Below, one piece after another: positions 1 through 5,666 of a stretch of 5,666 nucleotides of DNA. The stretch comes from Verrucomicrobiales bacterium. GTDB lineage: Bacteria > Verrucomicrobiota > Verrucomicrobiia > Limisphaerales > UBA1100. The translations under genes and the position numbers were made by a program. Each line of letters starts with the position of its first letter. Within the stretch, counting starts at the first letter, position 1. A model generated the notes under the pieces. That model worked only from the letters and a program-made list of their open reading frames with translations, was not told where the DNA came from and ran no database searches. The stretch is from NCBI GenBank assembly GCA_002719595.1, contig PBEJ01000042.1, forward strand, positions 25,534-31,199, given 5' to 3'.

Positions 1-425
1 TCTGAACCGGCAAAAGAAATGTTGGCATCAGTTACTTTAATTAATACCTCCTTCTTTCCCGATTCTTGCCACCTATATTGGGTAGCCTGCCCCATTTGTT
101 GGCTAATAGTTAAAGTTCCACGAGAAGTGATGTACTGATTTACCATCGCCACTCCAACTGCGAAGGATTTGAATTGAACGGCTACAGTTTCGCGCCTGCC
201 AGAGCCTGATCGAATTCGCATTTGACCCTTTCCGTTTATCGCTTCAGCGGGCCTCAAAGCCTGCATGTAGGCGGCCAGTTGAGCTCCGTATTTCTTTTGC
301 AACAACTCATCCCTGATTACTATTATCTTTTTGGCCTGCGGATCTTTGATGATGTGGCCGGGCTTTTCTGCCCCTCCCAATGCAAAAACCTGTATGAATA
401 ATATAATAATAAAACGCATGATCAT
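1..425 (-). CDS. Exported protein of unknown function, C-terminus outside window
   Basis: This frame stays open from an ATG at 425 to the left edge, giving 141 codons plus two bases with no stop, so the C-terminus is missing. The N-terminus reads as a signal peptide: MIMR, a hydrophobic stretch FIIILFIQVFALGG, then a polar AEKPG. Plausible cleavage sites follow A15 (VFA) or A19 (GGA), so I infer export. The rest is a soluble-looking, basic chain with few cysteines, including a KKIIVIRDELLQKKYGAQL segment and a more beta-like part near the edge (KKEVLIKVTDANISFAGS). I recognise no family. A stop lies six codons upstream of 425. The alternative ATG at 419 is in frame, but 425 is preferred because it overlaps the stop of the small upstream gene as ATGA. 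No good ribosome site precedes it, which fits translational coupling. Confidence 0.7.
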   Translation of the reverse strand, partial: MIMRFIIILFIQVFALGGAEKPGHIIKDPQAKKIIVIRDELLQKKYGAQLAAYMQALRPAEAINGKGQMRIRSGSGRRETVAVQFKSFAVGVAMVNQYITSRGTLTISQQMGQATQYRWQESGKKEVLIKVTDANISFAGS

Positions 426-523
426 AAACTTGCCCGAAATCTATAGCCGTAATCCCGAGCCAACAAGAATGGGTTTCTCAGACGAGACGCTTCACCAATA
501 AAACGGAGACTCCGCTGCGCCAT
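422..523 (-). CDS. Small basic 33-residue protein, coupled to the exported-protein gene
   Basis: A 33-codon frame begins MAQRSLRFIGEASRL and ends DYGYRFRASL. It has seven arginines against two acidic residues and no hydrophobic span or signal peptide. An AAAGAG ribosome-site-like sequence (534-529, one mismatch to AAGGAG) sits five bases before the ATG. The TGA stop overlaps the ATG of the next gene (ATGA, 425-422). Those two facts are the case for a real gene, as length alone would not support it. The frame is closed upstream by a stop and could also start at an in-frame TTG at 541. I recognise no family. It may instead be a leader peptide that delivers ribosomes to the exported-protein gene, the remnant of a longer gene, or a copy of a dispersed repeat that happens to be open. 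Confidence 0.45.
   Translation of the reverse strand: MAQRSLRFIGEASRLRNPFLLARDYGYRFRASL
504..514. promoter_or_regulatory. Small palindrome, candidate activator site for the sigma-54 promoter
   Basis: CGGAG-A-CTCCG is a perfect 5-bp inverted repeat centred about 110 bp before the start point predicted for the sigma-54 promoter. Enhancer-binding activators of sigma-54 usually bind 80-150 bp upstream. A GAGAC inside it is repeated at 484-488, 22 bp or about two helical turns away. The site lies inside the 33-codon frame, so coding constraint is an alternative explanation. The match is short and its function is only inferred. Confidence 0.2.
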
Positions 524-532
524 TATGGCTCT

Positions 533-560
533 TTGACTCAACTTATAGACAATATAAAAT
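533..560 (+). promoter_or_regulatory. Sigma-70-like promoter for dnaK
   Basis: TTGACT (533-538) and TAAAAT (555-560) are separated by 16 bp. Each box matches the housekeeping consensus at five of six positions. Transcription would start near 567, giving a leader of roughly 88 nt before dnaK. An unpaired TATAAT (613-618) nearer the gene lacks a recognisable -35 box. AT-rich spacers produce such matches easily, so this is a moderate call. Confidence 0.4.
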
Positions 561-562
561 CA

Positions 563-568
563 ATTATA
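563..568 (-). promoter_or_regulatory. -10 box (TATAAT) for the leftward gene pair
   Basis: A perfect TATAAT on the minus strand lies 39 bases before the ATG of the 33-codon gene, a suitable place for its -10 element. No good -35 box is seen 16-18 bp upstream, where the candidate is CCAATA. If active, it would make 523-655 a divergent control region shared with dnaK. Confidence 0.25.
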
Positions 569-592
569 CCCATTTTTTAGACATTTATTGGA

Positions 593-608
593 TGGCACTG
601 CGTTTGCT
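593..608 (+). promoter_or_regulatory. Sigma-54 (RpoN) -24/-12 promoter upstream of dnaK
   Basis: TGGCAC-N5-TTGCT matches the sigma-54 core consensus TGGCAC-N5-TTGCW at every fixed position. The invariant GG (594-595) and GC (606-607) are spaced exactly as required. Transcription would start about 12 bp beyond the -12 element, near 618-619, leaving a leader of about 36 nt that contains the dnaK ribosome site. A sigma-54 promoter needs an ATP-hydrolysing enhancer-binding activator, none of which is encoded here. Orientation, spacing and distance to dnaK all fit. Use in the cell is inferred. Confidence 0.6.
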
Positions 609-644
609 CAAGTATAATTGGTTTTTCATTTGCTGGCACAATTG

Positions 645-650
645 AAAGGA
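645..650 (+). promoter_or_regulatory. Ribosome binding site of dnaK
   Basis: AAAGGA ends four bases before the dnaK ATG. It is the clearest Shine-Dalgarno sequence in the window. The leaders of groES and groEL carry only A-rich sequence with, at best, AAAGA, so dnaK appears to be the best equipped for independent initiation. Confidence 0.6.
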
Positions 651-654
651 ATAA

Positions 655-2583
655 ATGAGTAAAATTTTAGGCATCGATTTGGGCACCACCAACTCTTGCA
701 TGGCCGTAATGGATGGCGGTGAAGCAACGGTGTTAGAGAATTCCGAAGGTAAACGGACAACCCCCTCAGTGGTGGCGTTCGGCAAAGATGGCGAGCGGTT
801 AGTGGGTGATGCCGCGAAGCGTCAAGCGGTAACTAATCCGGCCAACACGGTTTATTCGGCCAAACGATTTATCGGCCGTAAGTACAAGGAAGTGGCCGAA
901 GAAACCAAGCGGATGCCGTATAAGGTGGTAGACGGCAAAAACGGCGACGCCGCCATTGAAGTAGAATCCAGCGGTGAAACGAAGGCTTACAGCCCTCAGG
1001 AAATTTCCTCGATGATCCTTGCCAAGCTTAAAGCCGATGCTGAAATGCGCTTAGGCGAAACAATAACCCAAGCAGTCATCACAGTACCCGCCTATTTTAA
1101 CGACACACAAAGGCAGGCCACCAAGGACGCAGGCAAAATTGCGGGCCTTGATGTACTACGCATCATCAACGAGCCAACTGCAGCATCTCTGGCATATGGC
1201 CTTGACAAGAAGGATGATGAGAAAATCGCCGTGTATGATTTAGGTGGCGGCACGTTTGATATTTCGATTCTCGAAATCGGCGACCAGTTCTTTCAGGTGA
1301 AAGCGACCAACGGTGACACGCACCTTGGTGGTGATGATTGGGATAACGCAATCATTGACTGGGTTGTCGCAGAATTCAAAAGCGAGAACAATATCGACCT
1401 CAATGGCCAGCCGGACGCAATGCAGCGCATCAAGGAAGAGGCTGAAAAGGCAAAAATTGCCCTTTCGAGTTCCCAAACATACGAAATTAGCCTGCCATTC
1501 ATCACGGCAGATCAATCCGGCCCGAAACATATCAAAGTTGAACTTACCCGCGCTAAACTGGAGCAGCTTACCGATGATCTCTTTGAGCGAACCACGGGAC
1601 CAGTGAAAGCATGTTTGAAAGACGCAGGCCTGAGCTCTGGTGAAATTGATGAGCTCGTGTTGGTCGGCGGTATGACCCGGATGCCGCGTGTAGTGGAAAC
1701 GGCGCACGCTCTACTTGGTAAACAACCCAACCAGGGTGTGAATCCCGACGAGGTCGTGGCCATCGGCGCAGCAATCCAAGGCGGTGTGCTGAACAAGGAC
1801 GAAGGTCTCGACAGCGTGCTGCTTCTAGACGTGACGCCACTCTCCCTTGGCATCGAGACTGAAGGGGGTATTTTCACTAAGCTAATTGAGCGCAATACGA
1901 CAATCCCGTCGAAGAAATCACAGATTTTCTCCACGGCAGCAGACAACCAACCGGGGGTAGACGTACAGGTCTTTCAGGGCGAACGACCAATGGCGCATGA
2001 CAACAAAAAACTTGGAAATTTCAAACTAGATGGCATTGATCCAGCCCCGCGTGGCATGCCTCAAATTGAGGTCAGCTTTGATATCGATGCGAATGGAATT
2101 CTTCACGTTAGTGCCAAGGATAAGAAAACGGGCAAGGAACAGAAGATTACCATCAAAGATTCCAGTGGTCTTTCAGAAGATGAAATCGAGCAAATGAAGA
2201 AAGAAGCTGAGGATAATGCTGAAGCAGATAAACAACGCCAAGAGCAAGTAGAAGCAAGAAACGAAGCTGATACAACCTCATACGCGGCAGAAAAGTTTTT
2301 AAAAGAGAACGGTGAAAAACTTTCAAATGACACTAAGGATAAGCTCGAGAAATCGCTTGAAGAACTTAAAGAAAAAATTCAGGCCGACGACATTGAAGCA
2401 ATTAACAGTGCTAAAGATAAGGTAAACGAAGCCATGCAGGCAGCTGCTGGAGAAGCCTATCAAGCTACTACAGAAGAAGACGAGGAAGCTAAAAACACTG
2501 AAGCAAAAGAAGATAAAGGCTCTGAGAATTCAGATGAAGGGCCAGTTGTCGATGCTGAGGTGGTAGATGAAGACAAGAAATGA
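655..2583 (+). CDS. dnaK: Molecular chaperone DnaK (Hsp70)
   Basis: DnaK is the cytoplasmic Hsp70. It binds exposed hydrophobic stretches of unfolded proteins in an ATP-driven cycle, stimulated by DnaJ and reset by GrpE. The 642 residues match the usual bacterial length. The ATPase domain opens with GIDLGTTNS (6-14). It carries [11 protein letters not shown], the phosphate-loop motif DLGGGTFD (195-202; T200 corresponds to the E. coli autophosphorylation threonine) and [13 protein letters not shown]. The interdomain linker VLLLD lies near 388-392. The beta-sandwich substrate domain (about 393-505) and helical lid (about 506-605) follow. An acidic, disordered tail ends in [20 protein letters not shown] in place of the common GGDDFD is a lineage variant. 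All key motifs are intact. The start is fixed by the ribosome site and the typical [12 protein letters not shown] opening. The gene heads a dnaK-groES-groEL cluster with no grpE, dnaJ or hrcA beside it. Confidence 0.98.
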   Translation: MSKILGIDLGTTNSCMAVMDGGEATVLENSEGKRTTPSVVAFGKDGERLVGDAAKRQAVTNPANTVYSAKRFIGRKYKEVAEETKRMPYKVVDGKNGDAAIEVESSGETKAYSPQEISSMILAKLKADAEMRLGETITQAVITVPAYFNDTQRQATKDAGKIAGLDVLRIINEPTAASLAYGLDKKDDEKIAVYDLGGGTFDISILEIGDQFFQVKATNGDTHLGGDDWDNAIIDWVVAEFKSENNIDLNGQPDAMQRIKEEAEKAKIALSSSQTYEISLPFITADQSGPKHIKVELTRAKLEQLTDDLFERTTGPVKACLKDAGLSSGEIDELVLVGGMTRMPRVVETAHALLGKQPNQGVNPDEVVAIGAAIQGGVLNKDEGLDSVLLLDVTPLSLGIETEGGIFTKLIERNTTIPSKKSQIFSTAADNQPGVDVQVFQGERPMAHDNKKLGNFKLDGIDPAPRGMPQIEVSFDIDANGILHVSAKDKKTGKEQKITIKDSSGLSEDEIEQMKKEAEDNAEADKQRQEQVEARNEADTTSYAAEKFLKENGEKLSNDTKDKLEKSLEELKEKIQADDIEAINSAKDKVNEAMQAAAGEAYQATTEEDEEAKNTEAKEDKGSENSDEGPVVDAEVVDEDKK

Positions 2584-2587
2584 TTTT

Positions 2588-2609
2588 GTTCATGGCGAGT
2601 GCCATGAAC
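2588..2609 (+). other. Intercistronic hairpin between dnaK and groES
   Basis: A perfect 9-bp stem (GTTCATGGC / GCCATGAAC) encloses the 4-base loop GAGT, starting four bases after the dnaK stop. No T-run follows, so it is not a standard intrinsic terminator. Likely roles are a 3' stabiliser or processing site that sets different mRNA levels for dnaK and groESL. As DNA, it could also be a dyad operator. The 44 bp from hairpin to groES hold no promoter I can defend, so read-through from dnaK is the simplest reading. Confidence 0.6.
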
Positions 2610-2653
2610 CCTCAATCACATAACCCTAACCAACAAAATAAACAGAAATAAAA

Positions 2654-2950
2654 ATGGCTAAACCCAAAATCAAACCCCTCGGCGACCGCATTCTTGTGGA
2701 ACCTGCAGAGGAAGCAGAAGTGAAGAAGGGCGGGATCATTATACCTGATTCCGCAAAGGAAAAACCGCAGGAAAGCAAAGTAATCGCTTTAGGCACCGGC
2801 AAAACTGATGACAACGGGAAAAAAGTACCGTTCGAAGTTAAAGTGGGTGACATTGTACTAACTAGCAAGTACGGCGGAACTGAAATCAAAATCGACGGCG
2901 TTGAATACAAAATCCTTAATCAGGATGATATTCTCGCAGTGGTCGGCTAA
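2654..2950 (+). CDS. groES: Co-chaperonin GroES (Hsp10)
   Basis: GroES is the heptameric lid that caps GroEL, closing the folding chamber and helping to coordinate ATP hydrolysis. The 98 residues are the normal length. The opening [13 protein letters not shown] is the conserved first strand. The mobile loop that docks on GroEL spans about 17-33 and contains the hydrophobic triplet I28-I30 within GGIIIPD. The dome-loop region (about 48-58, [10 protein letters not shown]) is followed by [10 protein letters not shown] and the C-terminal strand ending DDILAVVG. The leader (AACAGAAATAAAA) has no Shine-Dalgarno match, so translation probably depends on an unstructured A-rich leader. It precedes groEL by 26 bp, the near-universal arrangement. 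No metal-binding C-terminal extension is present. Confidence 0.97.
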   Translation: MAKPKIKPLGDRILVEPAEEAEVKKGGIIIPDSAKEKPQESKVIALGTGKTDDNGKKVPFEVKVGDIVLTSKYGGTEIKIDGVEYKILNQDDILAVVG

Positions 2951-2967
2951 TCTAAACCTTTAACTAA

Positions 2968-4596
<1,629 letters not shown>

Positions 4597-4620
4597 ATCA
4601 ACCTACAACTCCATTCATGA

Positions 4621-4648
4621 GAGCCGACCTTTTGGTCGGCTCTTTTTT
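4621..4648 (+). terminator. Rho-independent terminator of the chaperone operon
   Basis: A perfect 9-bp GC-rich stem (GAGCCGACC / GGTCGGCTC) with loop TTTT is followed directly by six T. An A-T pair at 4620/4643 could extend the stem. It starts 24 bases after the groEL stop. On the opposite strand the stem is not followed by a T-run, so it should act in one direction only. Confidence 0.95.
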
Positions 4649-4674
4649 ATTGACGCCATTATTTAATTATAAAA

Positions 4675-4690
4675 TTTAGAATATTTTAAA
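4675..4690. promoter_or_regulatory. AT-rich imperfect palindrome before the regulator gene
   Basis: TTTAGAATATTTTAAA is a 16-bp palindrome with one mismatched pair. It sits 37 bp before a gene for a DNA-binding protein, where an autoregulatory operator might be expected. The surrounding 4651-4727 is very AT-rich, so such symmetry can arise by chance. TTGACG (4650-4655) next to the terminator could be a -35 box, but no -10 lies at a normal distance. Confidence 0.15.
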
Positions 4691-4701
4691 GTACCACCAT
4701 T

Positions 4702-4731
4702 ATGCTGCCTAAGCTAGAATACTCCATATGA
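4702..4731 (+). CDS. Possible 9-codon leader peptide before the regulator
   Basis: ATG at 4702 opens a nine-codon frame (MLPKLEYSI) whose TGA overlaps the regulator's ATG as ATGA (4728-4731). The regulator has no Shine-Dalgarno site, so termination and restart here could supply its translation. No ribosome site precedes this mini-frame either. An alternative is a leaderless mRNA: TAGAAT (4715-4720) would place a transcript start at about the regulator's ATG. Both readings are weak. Confidence 0.15.
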   Translation: MLPKLEYSI

Positions 4732-5210
4732 GGTCGCACCGCCTATTGAAAGACGTTTTTAAAGATAAATCTGTCCAGCATGTTGCTGAACAGATGAACC
4801 TCTCTCCATCTACTGTCTATAAGTGGGCAGAATCTCCGGATTCAGGATCAGCCAGTGGCATTCCCAATCCCCTAGACAGAATAGTGGCACTTATTTCAGC
4901 TGCAGACGACCCAAGACTAATCCGTTGGCTATGTGAAAAATCCAATGGTTTTTATGTGGAAAACACAAATTCGGAAACAAATGGATCTCCAACCCAACAC
5001 CTTGCTCCTGCCACCAGCATTGTTGTAAAAAAATTTGCTGACCTACTCTCAACTGTGGCGGAGGCTGCAGCGGATTCTAAAATCAACCCTAATGAGGCCC
5101 AAAATATACGGCAAGAGTGGGAAAAACTAAAACAATCAGCCGAGGGTTATGTCAAATGTTGTGAGGAGGGAAATTTTAAAAAATTAAGTAGGGATCTCAA
5201 GAAGGACTAA
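4728..5210 (+). CDS. Helix-turn-helix regulator, phage CII/CP76-like
   Basis: This is a 160-residue cytoplasmic protein. Residues 15-33 (SVQHVAEQMNLSPSTVYKW) form a clear helix-turn-helix that should bind DNA. The following NPLDRIVALI (47-56) and DPRLIRWLCEKSNGFYVEN (61-79) resemble the conserved core of the phage regulatory protein CII family (Phage_CP76 type), which from memory also occurs as chromosomal genes in Verrucomicrobiota and Lentisphaerota. A low-complexity linker (80-92) leads to a helical, charged C-terminal half (about 95-160) that could mediate oligomerisation. No integrase or other phage gene is visible, so this is more likely a resident transcription factor than prophage. 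The target is unknown. It starts about 80 bp after the chaperone terminator, so it should be transcribed separately. The ATG at 4728 gives the natural N-terminus but lacks a ribosome site. The 3' end overlaps the convergent hydrolase gene by 14 bp. Confidence 0.75.
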   Translation: MRSHRLLKDVFKDKSVQHVAEQMNLSPSTVYKWAESPDSGSASGIPNPLDRIVALISAADDPRLIRWLCEKSNGFYVENTNSETNGSPTQHLAPATSIVVKKFADLLSTVAEAAADSKINPNEAQNIRQEWEKLKQSAEGYVKCCEEGNFKKLSRDLKKD

Positions 5211-5666
5211 GCAACCCTAACCCCTTGAAAAATTTATAGGAACTCTCAGGGTCTGTATGACAGCAAACCTGCCAGCCCCTATCACGACCTGCCTTACAGT
5301 TTAAGGGAAGATCGTCCACATAGGCTATCTTTGCTCCCTGCAAGCCAGAAATCTCCTCCAATACCTCATATATTTTTGACTGAGGTTTTAACGCACCTAC
5401 TTTGTGAGACAAAACATGATCGCTGAAATTACTCCAAAATCCGTAATTTCTTGAAATATATCTAACTGCCATTTCGTTAGTATTTGAAAAAGTGTATGTT
5501 CGAATCCCTGAATTTGCTATCTTCTGATGAATATCAATCATCCCTGATATTGGGGTGAAAATATCCTCAAACAACTTTGCGAAATCAGCCTCACTACCCA
5601 CAAAGCCTGTTTCTTTCCTTACTCGCTCAAAAAATTCAAAAGAACTCAAAAACCCCGATTCGTATT
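5197..5666 (-). CDS. HAD-family hydrolase (subfamily IA type), N-terminus outside window
   Basis: Haloacid-dehalogenase-like enzymes are mostly phosphatases that use an aspartyl-phosphate intermediate. The visible C-terminal part holds three of the four motifs. Motif II is the serine/asparagine of FSNTN (about 5487-5473), motif III is the lysine of SHKVGALKP, and motif IV is VDDLPLN with paired aspartates for Mg2+. The nucleophile motif DxD (motif I) lies beyond the right edge. The frame is open to 5666 and reads YESGFLSSFEFFERV, a typical cap-domain helix, so an apparent TTG start at 5649 is not the true start. Overall layout resembles the YihX / glucose-1-phosphate phosphatase-like group, but the substrate cannot be deduced. 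It ends LLSPS, converging on the regulator gene with a 14-bp overlap and no visible terminator between them. Confidence 0.85.
   Translation of the reverse strand, partial: YESGFLSSFEFFERVRKETGFVGSEADFAKLFEDIFTPISGMIDIHQKIANSGIRTYTFSNTNEMAVRYISRNYGFWSNFSDHVLSHKVGALKPQSKIYEVLEEISGLQGAKIAYVDDLPLNCKAGRDRGWQVCCHTDPESSYKFFKGLGLLSPS

Noticed and set aside
613..618. Perfect TATAAT close to dnaK
   Set aside because: No credible -35 box lies 16-18 bp upstream (only GGATGG-like sequence). It coincides with the predicted sigma-54 start point, so it was not called as an independent promoter.
634..639. Second TGGCAC just before dnaK
   Set aside because: The required TTGC five bases later is replaced by AAAGG, which is the ribosome site, so it is not a second sigma-54 promoter. 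With a nearby TTTGCT it only echoes the real one.
1240..1946. Long minus-strand open frames across dnaK
   Set aside because: They mirror the codon pattern of a complete, conserved dnaK, have no ribosome sites and encode no recognisable domains.
2597..2602. GAGTGC in the hairpin, resembling the right arm of the HrcA operator CIRCE
   Set aside because: CIRCE needs TTAGCACTC nine bases upstream of GAGTGCTAA. The left arm is absent here and the GAGTGC lies in and beside the hairpin loop. No CIRCE was found elsewhere in the window.
4650..4687. TTGACG plus nearby TATAAA or TATTTT as a promoter for the regulator
   Set aside because: The spacings are 12 and 26 bp, neither workable for a sigma-70 promoter, and the -35 candidate overlaps the terminator tail.
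5647..5649. TTG as the start codon of the HAD hydrolase
   Set aside because: The frame continues upstream without a stop to the window edge with typical HAD cap-domain sequence, and the essential DxD nucleophile motif must lie further upstream.

Overview
The window is a piece of bacterial chromosome built around the core chaperones. Three plus-strand genes, dnaK (655-2583), groES (2654-2950) and groEL (2977-4596), lie head to tail and end at a strong intrinsic terminator (4621-4648). The organism is probably a moderate-GC member of the PVC group (Verrucomicrobiota, Lentisphaerota or a relative). That guess rests on the GGDDWD form of DnaK, the A-rich leaders without strong Shine-Dalgarno sites, and a CII-like regulator of a type I associate with those phyla. 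It is an inference from protein style, not a database result.

Left flank (1-654). Two minus-strand genes point away from dnaK. One encodes a small basic 33-residue protein (523-422). The other encodes an exported protein of unknown function (425 to beyond the left edge). They overlap by ATGA, so they look like a translationally coupled pair. The gap between 523 and 655 is a divergent control region. For dnaK it holds a sigma-70-like promoter (533-560) and an exact match to the sigma-54 (RpoN) -24/-12 consensus (593-608). The latter is the most notable signal in the window.

Centre (655-4650). DnaK, with a GrpE and DnaJ that are not here, handles unfolded chains. GroES/GroEL encloses and folds them. 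The 70-bp dnaK-groES gap carries a perfect 9-bp-stem hairpin, and the groES-groEL gap is 26 bp. No hrcA, grpE or dnaJ lies in the window and no CIRCE operator is visible, so control is not the common HrcA type as far as this window shows. GroEL ends in a short His/Asp tail instead of the usual Gly-Gly-Met repeats.

Right flank (4651-5666). A 160-residue helix-turn-helix protein of phage-CII type (4728-5210, plus) converges on a HAD-family hydrolase (5666-5197, minus, cut by the window edge). Their 3' ends overlap by 14 bp. No tRNA, rRNA, CRISPR array or insertion sequence was found. I found no clear new multi-gene system; the main leads are the sigma-54 signal at the chaperone operon, the coupled 33-codon gene, and the regulator beside groEL.
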